Part shown: positions 1-5,171 of the stretch, one piece after another
Layout: each line of letters begins with the position of its first letter
How positions within the stretch are numbered: the stretch's first letter is position 1
NCBI GenBank assembly: GCA_947494865.1
Contig: CANMAT010000370.1
Span: 1-5,171 of the forward strand
Direction: 5' to 3'
Length of the DNA: 5,171 nucleotides
Origin: Deltaproteobacteria bacterium
GTDB lineage: Bacteria > Myxococcota_A > Polyangia > Polyangiales > Ga0077539
Notes under the pieces: model-generated
Told to the model about the DNA's origin: nothing
The model's input: only the letters and a program-made list of their open reading frames with translations
Databases searched by the model: none
Position numbers and translations under genes: made by a program

Positions 1-415
<415 letters not shown>

Positions 416-476
416 AGGGCCGCGGATGTTTCTTCGCGGACGCCCCGGCGGTCAATCACGCAATCGCGCGCGCCCG

Positions 477-734
477 TCACTCGATCTCTTTGACCCGATA
501 GCTGGTGACGGCGGGGTTCGCGTCGAGGGCGCGGTGGATCCAGCGCGCGTCGCGGGCGGCCACGGCGATGACCCGCAGCGCGCCGTCGACCGCGTCGGGG
601 AGGCCCGAGAAGCCCACGGCGACGGCCTCTTCGGGCGTCATCACCTGGGCCATCGTCTCGGCCGTCGTCTCGTCGGAGAGGAGCTTGTCGGGGTCGTGCC
701 CCGGCGCGATCGTGACAATGAACACGTTCAACAT
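477..734 (-). CDS. Small protein of unknown function, 85 residues
   Basis: I do not recognise this protein. It begins MLNVFIVTIAPGHDPDKL and ends TSYRVKEIE. There is no signal peptide, membrane segment or cysteine. The likely pattern is a first beta strand (LNVFIVTIA), an acidic middle with two short helices, a second strand (ALRVIAVAA), a helix (RDARWIHRALDA) and a last strand (VTSYRVKEI). That is compatible with a small alpha/beta, ferredoxin-like or ACT-like fold, but this is inference only. Codons mostly end in G or C. The frame stays open far upstream, but those residues are Arg-rich and look non-coding, so the ATG at 734 is preferred. No Shine-Dalgarno is visible. A -10-like TATCGT lies 6 bases before the ATG. 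The gene is divergent from the lipoprotein gene and sits just upstream of the M20 peptidase. Confidence 0.7.
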   Translation of the reverse strand: MLNVFIVTIAPGHDPDKLLSDETTAETMAQVMTPEEAVAVGFSGLPDAVDGALRVIAVAARDARWIHRALDANPAVTSYRVKEIE

Positions 735-740
735 CGGGCG

Positions 741-746
741 ACGATA
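741..746 (-). promoter_or_regulatory. Possible -10 element for the 85-residue gene (leaderless start)
   Basis: On the minus strand the hexamer TATCGT matches TATAAT at 4 of 6 positions and ends 6 bases before the ATG. A transcript initiated here would start at or next to the start codon, which would fit the lack of a Shine-Dalgarno. No convincing -35 was seen. This is weak evidence taken alone. Confidence 0.22.
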
Positions 747-789
747 GGTGCGCCGCGCGGGCGTGCGCCACCGCATTTCGCGCGCCCCC

Positions 790-818
790 TTGAAACGCAG
801 AGGCGTTCGCGATAGAGC
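790..818 (+). promoter_or_regulatory. Possible sigma-70-type promoter for the lipoprotein gene
   Basis: TTGAAA (790-795, 5 of 6 to TTGACA) is followed after exactly 17 bases by TAGAGC (813-818, only 3 of 6 to TATAAT). The predicted start near 825 would give a leader of about 27 bases with the Shine-Dalgarno intact. This reading competes with the hairpin at 804-834: if transcription starts at 825, the hairpin is not in the RNA. Confidence 0.27.
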
Positions 819-834
819 GCCGCGAGCGTTTTTT
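804..834 (+). terminator. Terminator-like hairpin with T6 tail in the lipoprotein leader
   Basis: CGTTCGCG (804-811) pairs with CGCGAGCG (821-828) over 8 bp with a single G-U wobble. The loop is 9 bases, and six consecutive T follow (829-834). This is the shape of a Rho-independent terminator on the plus strand. No plus-strand gene lies upstream in the window, and the lipoprotein Shine-Dalgarno begins only 3 bases after the T run. If it is transcribed, it would act as an attenuator of the lipoprotein gene rather than as the end of another one. The structure is seen in the sequence; its function is inferred. Confidence 0.42.
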
Positions 835-836
835 CT

Positions 837-842
837 AGGAGG
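837..842 (+). promoter_or_regulatory. Shine-Dalgarno AGGAGG deciding the lipoprotein start
   Basis: A perfect AGGAGG is followed by a 9-base spacer to GTG 852. The upstream in-frame TTG at 846 is only 3 bases from it, too close to be used. This selects GTG 852 as the start codon and marks this as the best ribosome-binding site in the window. Confidence 0.85.
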
Positions 843-851
843 ATTTTGACA

Positions 852-1400
852 GTGAACAGGCTCGCGTACGCCTTCGCAGTTCTTCTCGCTACCACCGCGG
901 CGTGCAGCGCCAACAGCGGCGGCGGCGGCGCTTCGACCACCGACGCCTCGACGGCGACCGACACCGCGGCGACCACCGACACGGCCGCGACGCCCGACGC
1001 CGCGACGCCCACCGACCGCGCGATGCCCCCCGCCGATCGCGCGATGCCCCCCGCCGACACGGGCGCCGGCGGCGGCTTCGGCGCCTGCGGCATGGCCACG
1101 GTGCAGGCGCTCTGCACCTGCGGCGCCAACGCCAACTGTCAGCAGACGGCGATCGGTCGCAACGCCGCGTGCGGGCAGTGCCTCGCGATGGCCCAGATCG
1201 GCTGCTGCCCCATGGAGGCGGCGGCGGTGCAGGCCTGCGCGCAGACCAACATGTGCGCCGACCAGGCGTGCGTCGCCGCCAACTGCATGCGCGAGTTCGG
1301 GGCCTTTCAGACGTGCTTCAACACGGCGCAGCAGTCGCAGGCCGCGTGTCAAGACATGCTGGGCGGCTGCTTCGGGTCGTTTCCCCCCGCCTGCATGTGA
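852..1400 (+). CDS. Secreted Cys-rich lipoprotein of unknown function, 182 residues
   Basis: The protein starts at GTG with a short signal peptide (NRLAYAFAVLLATTAAC). The lipobox-like TAAC places the lipidated cysteine at residue 18, so the mature protein should be anchored to a membrane by SPase II processing. Residues 19 to about 75 are a low-complexity linker rich in Gly, Thr, Asp, Ala and Pro, including two copies of a DRAMPPA heptapeptide. The rest (about 76-182) is a compact domain with 16 cysteines, including one CC pair and motifs such as CTC and CGQC. An even number suggests up to eight disulfides outside the cytoplasm. It ends ...FPPACM. I do not recognise a named family. Signal, linker and Cys-rich domain together are typical of myxobacterial surface lipoproteins (general knowledge). 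Two features support the reading frame: the strong Shine-Dalgarno and the regular cysteine spacing. Its own promoter probably lies in 735-836. Confidence 0.88.
   Translation: MNRLAYAFAVLLATTAACSANSGGGGASTTDASTATDTAATTDTAATPDAATPTDRAMPPADRAMPPADTGAGGGFGACGMATVQALCTCGANANCQQTAIGRNAACGQCLAMAQIGCCPMEAAAVQACAQTNMCADQACVAANCMREFGAFQTCFNTAQQSQAACQDMLGGCFGSFPPACM
1014..1055 (+). repeat. Two tandem copies of a 21-bp unit inside the lipoprotein linker
   Basis: Each unit reads GAY CGC GCG ATG CCC CCC GCC. The two copies (1014-1034, 1035-1055) differ at a single base, the third position of the Asp codon, and encode DRAMPPA twice. The third unit breaks off after its Asp codon. The repeat is in frame, so copy-number change would only alter linker length. 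Confidence 0.85.
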
Positions 1401-1405
1401 CCTGA

Positions 1406-1492
1406 AATGAGTCGGTCGCGGCCCGTGCGGCGCACAACTTCGGTGCGACGTACTGGATCGCGGCCGCCATCGCGGCGATGATTCAGCGATGA
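1406..1492 (+). other. Possible 3' remnant of a lost gene overlapping the sspB start
   Basis: In the frame ending with TGA at 1490-1492 there is an open stretch directly after a stop at 1403-1405. It encodes 28 residues ending AHNFGATYWIAAAIAAMIQR. Most codons end in G or C, and the tail resembles the end of a real protein with a hydrophobic helix. No usable start codon exists in the stretch; the only ATG is four codons before the stop. The stop forms an ATGA overlap with the sspB start at 1489, an arrangement typical of coupled genes. This may be the tail of a gene whose body was replaced by the lipoprotein locus, or it may be chance in GC-rich DNA. Confidence 0.2.
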
Positions 1493-1830
1493 AGTCGATC
1501 GCGGCGGTTCCCACCAAGCAGTCACAGTTTCAGGCCTTTCTCGACCGCGGGAGCGTGTTTGTGCACCTCGACCCGCGGCGCCCAGGCGTGGCCGTTCCGC
1601 TCTCGGTGGCCGTGCGCCCGCGCGTCGTGCTGCAGGTGAAGCGCGCGCTCACCATCCCGTTGCCCGACGTCGAGGTCGACGACGAGGGCGTGCGCGTGAC
1701 GCTCACCTTCGGCGGTCAGCCCTTCCGCTGCACGCTCCCGTGGACGGCGGTGTTCAGCCTCGTGGCCGACGACGGCGAGGTCACCGTGTGGCCCCTCGAG
1801 CTTCCCGCGGAGGTGGCGCCGGACCGCTAG
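1489..1830 (+). CDS. sspB: SspB-like ClpXP adaptor, substrate-binding domain only (113 residues)
   Basis: This protein resembles SspB, which binds ssrA-tagged or other substrates and delivers them to the ClpXP protease in the cytoplasm. The family pattern runs along its length: an N-terminal helix (KQSQFQAFLDRGSVFVHLD, residues 10-28), a beta strand with PGVAVPLS (32-39), an 'I/V.L.V...A' strand (46-53), and the hallmark TFGGQPFRCTLPWTAVFSL (73-91) followed by a short VTVWPLELP strand. The length corresponds only to the substrate-binding core. E. coli SspB is 165 residues and ends in a flexible linker with a ClpX-binding motif, which is missing here because of TAG 1828-1830. The same frame stays open after the stop (see the next entry). 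There is no clear Shine-Dalgarno; GATGAT lies 6 bases before the ATG. The frame is open upstream but has no other start codon. The family call is good, but whether the gene is functional is uncertain. Confidence 0.8.
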   Translation: MKSIAAVPTKQSQFQAFLDRGSVFVHLDPRRPGVAVPLSVAVRPRVVLQVKRALTIPLPDVEVDDEGVRVTLTFGGQPFRCTLPWTAVFSLVADDGEVTVWPLELPAEVAPDR

Positions 1831-2211
1831 CCCTTCTCGATCGCCGCGGGCCGCAAGGGGCGCACCGAGCACCCCGGCCACCCCGTGTCGCTGCCCCCTC
1901 CCTCGCTGGGCCCCAAGGCGCGCCTCACGAAGAAGCCCACGAGCGCCCCGCTCGCGGCCGCCGAAGACGAGCGTCCGCAGGCGCACTCTCCCTCGGTGAT
2001 TCCCGGCTCGGTGAAGGCCGCATCGCGCATTCCGCGCGCGCCCGCGGTGCCGAAATCGATGGTGCCCATCGCGTTCGAAGAGCTGCCCGCGGAGGAGCCG
2101 GTGAAGCCCGCGAAGAAGACGCGCTCCGACTCGTCGTCCGCGGCCTCGCGCGCGATGCGCGCCAACGACAGCCTCTCGCTCGCCCCGAAGAAGCCCCGCG
2201 GCGAGAAGTGA
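1831..2211 (+). pseudogene. In-frame continuation of sspB beyond an amber stop (disordered C-terminal tail)
   Basis: After the TAG the sspB frame continues for 126 codons to TGA 2209-2211, encoding a Pro/Ala/Lys/Ser-rich, probably disordered segment ending SLAPKKPRGEK. Only 9 of 126 codons end in A or T, against 9 of 113 in the sspB core, so coding character does not change at the stop. The frame ends 4 bases before the convergent carbonic-anhydrase-like gene's stop, as expected of a real gene end. The only early in-frame start is GTG 1885, which has no Shine-Dalgarno, and the product would lack any recognisable domain. The likeliest reading is the linker and tail of an originally longer SspB, cut off by a nonsense change or a sequencing error. 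It could instead be a small separate gene. The last residues do not show the hydrophobic LRVxK-type ClpX-binding end I know from other SspB proteins. Confidence 0.5.
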
Positions 2212-2215
2212 TCGC

Positions 2216-2749
2216 TCAGCCCGCGTGGCGGCGCGACAGCGCGACGTAGCTCTGCCAGCCAGCCTCGATCATGGCCCGGTCTTCGTGCCGCAGCGGGCGG
2301 ATCTTCTTCGCCGGTGAGCCCAGGTACAGGTAGCCCGACTCGAGGCGCATGCGCGGCGGCACGAGCGAGCCCGCGCCGAGCACCACGTCGCGCTCGATGA
2401 CGGCCAGGTCGAGCACGATGGAGCCCATGCCCACCAGCACCCGATCGTGAACGGTGCACCCGTGAAGAATCACCCGGTGCCCGACGGTGACCTCTTCGCC
2501 CACCACGGTGCACGACAGGTCGGCGGTGGCGTGCACCACGGAGCCGTCTTGAATGTTGCTGCGCGCGCCGATGCGCAGCGGGGCCACGTCGCCGCGGAGC
2601 ACCGTGCCGAACCACACCGACGCCCCGTCGCCGAGCGCCACGTCGCCGAGCACCGAGGCCGTGTCGGCCACGAAGGCGTCGACGCCGAAGGCCGGGGTGA
2701 CGCCGTCGAAGGCGCGCACCACGCCGCGGATCCAGCGCGGGTCGCTCAC
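2216..2749 (-). CDS. Gamma-carbonic-anhydrase-like hexapeptide-repeat protein, 177 residues
   Basis: This is a left-handed beta-helix protein of the gamma-CA/YrdA/PaaY group, which forms trimers with a metal at each subunit interface. The three metal-binding histidines are visible: H73 in DGSVVHATAD, and H91 and H96 in VGHRVILHGC. Their pattern matches the archaeal Cam enzyme (a His, then a His-x4-His pair). Other conserved residues are R52 and D54 (LRGD) and N65, Q67 and D68 (NIQDG). The end has the usual GSPAKKIRPL turn (144-153) and a C-terminal helix. The acidic loop with the proton-shuttle Glu of Cam is absent, as in other short members, so CO2 hydration is likely but not certain. The GTG start overlaps the miaB stop as GTGA, implying translational coupling. 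Length is normal for the family (YrdA is 184 residues). Confidence 0.93.
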   Translation of the reverse strand: MSDPRWIRGVVRAFDGVTPAFGVDAFVADTASVLGDVALGDGASVWFGTVLRGDVAPLRIGARSNIQDGSVVHATADLSCTVVGEEVTVGHRVILHGCTVHDRVLVGMGSIVLDLAVIERDVVLGAGSLVPPRMRLESGYLYLGSPAKKIRPLRHEDRAMIEAGWQSYVALSRRHAG

Positions 2750-4161
2750 GCGGTCACCACCGGGAGCGCGATGCGACGAAAGGTGGGCTGCACGCGCGTC
2801 GCTGCGGGGATGCGCACCGACTCGACGCGGCCTTCGAGGGAGTGCTTGTTGGCGCGCGCGACCTCGGCCACCACGACGGCGCCGGGGCCCACGCCCTCAC
2901 CGCCCGCGACGTGCACGATCTCGTTGGCGCGCGTGCGCCCGCTCCACGTCGCGGCGCCGGGGCGGCTGGGGCCTTCGATGAGGAGCTCGACGCGCGCGCC
3001 CACCAGCGTGGCGAGGTGCGCGCGGGTCTGCGCCTCGGAGACTTCGAAGAGCGCGAGGAGCCGTGACTGCTTCTCCCCTTCGGGCACGTCGTCGTCGAGC
3101 TTGAGGGCGGGCGTGTGCGGGCGCACCGAGTACTTGAAGCCGTAGAGCGACACGAACTGCAGCTCGCGCACGAGCGACAGGGTGAGGTCGAAGTCGTCGC
3201 GCGTCTCGCCGGGGAAGCCCACGATGATGTCGGTGGAGAGCGTGAGCTCGGGGCGCGCGGCGCGCAGCGCGGTGACCCGTCGCACGTACTCGGCGCGGGT
3301 GTACCGACGGATCATGCGCTTGAGCACGCGGTCGCTGCCGCTCTGCACGGGCATGTGCACGTGCGTGGAGAGCACGGCGAGGTCGGCGTGGGCGCGCACG
3401 AGCGAGGCCGTGAGGTGGCGCGGGTGCGGCGACGTGTAGCGCAGGCGGTCGAGCCCCGGCGCCTCGGCGGCGATGCGCCGAAGGAGCTCGGGGAACTGCG
3501 ACTCGTCGGGGTCGCGATCGGCGGGGAGGGCCACCGTGGGGTCGAGAAAGCTGTTGACCGTTTGACCGAGGAGCACCACCTCGCGCGTGCCGCCTTCGAC
3601 GAGGGCGCGCACCTCGGCCACGATGTCGTCGGCGGGGCGGTAGCGCTCGGGGCCGCGCGTGTAGGGCACCACGCAGAACGAGCAGCGCTCGTCGCAGCCC
3701 TTCATCACGGTGACGTAGGCGCTCGCGCCGGCCGCGCCGGGGGCCACGGAGTTGGTGAGAAAATGCGGCGCGTCGACGTCGAAGACGGTGCGCACGGTGG
3801 AGGGCCCGCCGAGCTCGGCCTCGCGCACGAGGGCCGGGAGCTCTTGCAGGTTGTCGGGGCCCACCACCACGTCGATGAAGGGCATGGACTTGAGCAGGGC
3901 TTCGCCCTCCTGCTGGGCGACGCAGCCCGCGACGACGAGCACGGTGTCGGCCTTCTTGAGCTTGCCGGCCTCGCTGCGGAGCTTCTGCTCGCCCTTCTCG
4001 CGCACCGAGCAGGTGTTGAGAATGACCACGTCGGCGCCCTCGACCTCGGGCACCACCTCGTAGCCCGCGTCGCGCATGAGATCCTCCATGCGCTGCGAGT
4101 CGTGGACGTTCATCTGGCACCCGAAGGTGACCAGGCACAGCTTCTTCTTCATCGCGGGCAT
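2746..4161 (-). CDS. miaB: tRNA-2-methylthio-N6-dimethylallyladenosine synthase MiaB
   Basis: A radical-SAM methylthiotransferase of 471 residues that adds the 2-methylthio group to i6A37 of tRNAs reading codons that begin with U. The N-terminal MTTase domain has the three cluster-binding cysteines: C15 (TFGCQMN), C51 (NTCSVRE) and C80 (AGCVAQQ). The radical-SAM motif KGCDERCSFCVVPYTRG supplies C156, C160 and C163. MPVQSGSDRVLKRMIRRYTR (270-289) and FKYSVRPHTPA (342-352) are MiaB-type rather than RimO- or MtaB-type signatures. A TRAM domain ends the protein (about 385-450, with GRTRANEIVHV). All six cysteines are present, and the length is close to E. coli MiaB (474). I chose ATG 4161 because GAGAG lies 6 bases upstream. 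ATG 4152 (MKKKLCLV) is the conserved alternative, but it would be 15 bases away. The open frame upstream of 4161 lies antisense to the repair gene and is not coding. First gene of an operon with the carbonic-anhydrase-like gene. Confidence 0.97.
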   Translation of the reverse strand: MPAMKKKLCLVTFGCQMNVHDSQRMEDLMRDAGYEVVPEVEGADVVILNTCSVREKGEQKLRSEAGKLKKADTVLVVAGCVAQQEGEALLKSMPFIDVVVGPDNLQELPALVREAELGGPSTVRTVFDVDAPHFLTNSVAPGAAGASAYVTVMKGCDERCSFCVVPYTRGPERYRPADDIVAEVRALVEGGTREVVLLGQTVNSFLDPTVALPADRDPDESQFPELLRRIAAEAPGLDRLRYTSPHPRHLTASLVRAHADLAVLSTHVHMPVQSGSDRVLKRMIRRYTRAEYVRRVTALRAARPELTLSTDIIVGFPGETRDDFDLTLSLVRELQFVSLYGFKYSVRPHTPALKLDDDVPEGEKQSRLLALFEVSEAQTRAHLATLVGARVELLIEGPSRPGAATWSGRTRANEIVHVAGGEGVGPGAVVVAEVARANKHSLEGRVESVRIPAATRVQPTFRRIALPVVTA

Positions 4162-4167
4162 TCGTCT

Positions 4168-4172
4168 CTCTC
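4168..4172 (-). promoter_or_regulatory. Shine-Dalgarno-like GAGAG of miaB
   Basis: On the minus strand GAGAGAGA spans 4172-4165. Its first five bases sit 6 bases before ATG 4161 and 15 before ATG 4152. The spacing favours the upstream start and adds three residues (MPA) to the conserved MKKKL opening. Confidence 0.55.
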
Positions 4173-4234
4173 GAAGGGGGCGCCGAAGGTGTCGCCAAGG
4201 GCCCTCCGGGGTCAATGCCGCGCCTGCGAATTCG

Positions 4235-4242
4235 AGTATAAG
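4235..4242. promoter_or_regulatory. Candidate -10 region shared by the divergent miaB and ogt-alkA genes
   Basis: The only AT-rich patch in the 87-bp intergenic region contains AGTATAAG. Read on plus it gives TATAAG (4237-4242), ending 6 bases before the GTG of the repair gene. Read on minus it gives TATACT (4240-4235), about 74 bases before miaB ATG 4161. Both match TATAAT at 5 of 6 positions and share a TATA core, so the two promoters would overlap and could compete. No good -35 is apparent for either direction. No Ada-box or LexA-type operator was recognised. Confidence 0.35.
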
Positions 4243-4248
4243 TGCCCC

Positions 4249-5171
4249 GTGAACGGCGCGGGATACCACCTCTTCGAGACCGCCCTCGGCACCTGCGCCC
4301 TCGCGTGGGGGCCGCGCGGCCTCGTGGCGGTGCAGCTCCCCGAGGCCACGCGCGAAGCCCTCGTCGCGCGCCTCGCCGCGAAGGCGCCCGACGCGAAGGC
4401 GTGGGACCCGCCGCCGTGGGTGCGCGACCTCGCCGACGCCGTGCGCCGCCACCTCGCGGGCGAGCGCGTCGACTACGGGGGCGTTCGCCTCGACGCCGAG
4501 CGCGTCGCGCCGTTTCACCGCGCGGTTTACGAGGCCTCGCGGGCTGTCTGCGCGGGCGAGACCATCACGTACGGCGCGCTCGCGGCGCGCGTGGGGAGCC
4601 CCGGCGGCGCGCGGGCGGTGGGCCAGGCGATGGCGCGCAACCCTTGGCCGGTGGTCGTACCCTGTCACAGGGTTCTCGCGCGCGACGGTCGCGCGGGAGG
4701 CTTCTCGGCCTACGGCGGCGTGGTGACCAAGGCGCGGCTCCTCGAGGTGGAGCGGGTGCGCCTCGCGGGGTCGTTCCAGCCGTCGCTCACCCCGCGCATG
4801 GGCGCGGCGGGCTTCGACGCCGACGCGGCGCTGAAGGCGCTCTCGCGGGCCGACGCGAAGCTCGGCGCGCTCATCGCGCGGGTGGGCGCCTTTACGATGA
4901 CCGTCGAGCAGACGACGAGCGTGTACGAGGCCGTGGCGCGCGCGATCGTGTACCAGCAGCTCACGGGCAAGGCCGCGGAGACGATCTACAAGCGCGTGGT
5001 GGCGCTCACGGCGGGCGACGCGCTCCCCTCGCCCGAGGCGCTGCTGGCGATCGAGCCCGCGCGCCTCCGCGGTGCGGGGCTGTCGAACGCGAAGATGCTC
5101 GCCCTGCGCGACCTCGCCGAGAAGGCCCGCGACGGCGCGGTGCCCACGCTCGCCGAGGCCGAGGCGCTCGA
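4249..5171 (+). CDS. Fusion of O6-alkylguanine-DNA alkyltransferase and AlkA-type glycosylase (runs off right edge)
   Basis: The 307 visible residues join two alkylation-repair activities without a break. Residues 1 to about 172 are an Ogt/MGMT suicide methyltransferase: FHRAVYEASRAVCAGETITYGALA (89-112) is the DNA-binding helix region, GGARAVGQA (119-127) has the arginine finger R122, VVVPCHRVL holds the methyl-acceptor C139, and GGFSAYGG closes the site. There is no AdaA zinc domain, so it is not a full Ada sensor. Residues about 185-307 are the start of a DNA-3-methyladenine glycosylase II (HhH-GPD) domain: SVYEAVARAIVYQQLTGKAA (224-243) and a helix-hairpin-helix LRGAGLSNAKMLALRDLAE. The catalytic Asp lies beyond the window. 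GTG 4249 is the only plausible start. It has no Shine-Dalgarno, but TATAAG lies 6 bases upstream, suggesting a leaderless message. The domain calls are firm; completeness of the second domain cannot be seen. Confidence 0.92.
   Translation, partial: MNGAGYHLFETALGTCALAWGPRGLVAVQLPEATREALVARLAAKAPDAKAWDPPPWVRDLADAVRRHLAGERVDYGGVRLDAERVAPFHRAVYEASRAVCAGETITYGALAARVGSPGGARAVGQAMARNPWPVVVPCHRVLARDGRAGGFSAYGGVVTKARLLEVERVRLAGSFQPSLTPRMGAAGFDADAALKALSRADAKLGALIARVGAFTMTVEQTTSVYEAVARAIVYQQLTGKAAETIYKRVVALTAGDALPSPEALLAIEPARLRGAGLSNAKMLALRDLAEKARDGAVPTLAEAEAL

Noticed and set aside
424..442. Repeated TCCGCG / CGCGG motif between the peptidase and the 85-residue gene
   Set aside because: Five- to six-base GC matches are expected by chance at this base composition.
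902..1405. Arg/His-rich frame inside the lipoprotein gene
   Set aside because: Shifted shadow of the lipoprotein gene, whose own frame has a signal peptide, regular cysteines and a perfect Shine-Dalgarno.
1425..1435. Small GTGC-GGC-GCAC hairpin after the lipoprotein gene as a terminator
   Set aside because: Only 4 bp of stem and no T run follows, so it is not supportable as an intrinsic terminator.
1828..1830. Pyrrolysine decoding of the sspB amber codon
   Set aside because: Nothing in the window (no pylT/pylS-like sequence) supports it, the sspB family is not known to use pyrrolysine, and a mutation or sequencing error is simpler.
1740..2249. Plus-strand Arg-rich frame overlapping sspB and its tail
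   Set aside because: It is offset from the sspB frame, very rich in Arg, Ala and Gly as GC-rich shadows are, and passes beyond the convergent stop codons into the neighbouring gene.
1827..2615. Long minus-strand open frame opposite the sspB tail and across the carbonic-anhydrase-like gene
   Set aside because: It runs out of frame through the well-supported gamma-CA-like gene, has no recognisable domain or start site, and opposes a plus-strand frame with better third-position GC. Its Cys/Gly/Arg-containing end was considered as a MYXO-CTERM sorting tail but does not fit one.
4162..4668. N-terminal extension of the miaB frame
   Set aside because: The frame is open by chance antisense to the repair fusion. 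The residues are Arg/Ala/His-rich and unlike MiaB, and a Shine-Dalgarno-like GAGAG sits right before ATG 4161.

Overview
The window is very GC-rich, and almost every codon of its real genes ends in G or C. Together with a Cys-rich lipoprotein that has an Asp/Thr/Ala-rich linker, and an SspB-type ClpXP adaptor, this suggests a myxobacterium-like (Myxococcota, perhaps Polyangiales) chromosome. That placement is inference from style and gene content, not a database match. I see no mobile elements, tRNA or rRNA genes, or CRISPR arrays.

Layout. Positions 1-734 (minus strand) hold an unrecognised 85-residue protein followed by the N-terminal part of an M20 metallopeptidase that runs off the left edge. 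Positions 735-851 form a divergent intergenic region. It contains a terminator-like hairpin with a T6 tail, placed directly before the Shine-Dalgarno of a plus-strand, 16-cysteine secreted lipoprotein (852-1400). Positions 1401-1488 hold a short coding-like scrap that ends in an ATGA overlap with the next start. An SspB-like adaptor domain follows (1489-1830). It stops at an amber codon, but the same frame stays open with coding-like codon use for 126 more codons, to 2211. That tail is Pro/Ala/Lys-rich, as an SspB linker would be, so the gene looks interrupted or recently truncated.

Positions 2216-4161 (minus strand) form a two-gene operon: miaB, then a gamma-carbonic-anhydrase-like protein. 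The two are joined by a 4-base GTGA overlap, and the operon converges on the sspB tail with only 4 bases between stop codons. A divergent region of 87 bp (4162-4248) separates miaB from a plus-strand gene that runs off the right edge. That gene fuses an O6-alkylguanine-DNA alkyltransferase to an AlkA-type 3-methyladenine glycosylase.

By function the window is mostly housekeeping: proteolysis (M20 peptidase, ClpXP adaptor), tRNA modification (MiaB), alkylation repair (Ogt-AlkA) and a surface lipoprotein. No multi-gene novel system is evident. The points most worth a second look are the in-frame amber in sspB, the two-activity repair fusion, the possible attenuator before the lipoprotein, and the shared spacing of -10-like hexamers before three starts that lack a Shine-Dalgarno.
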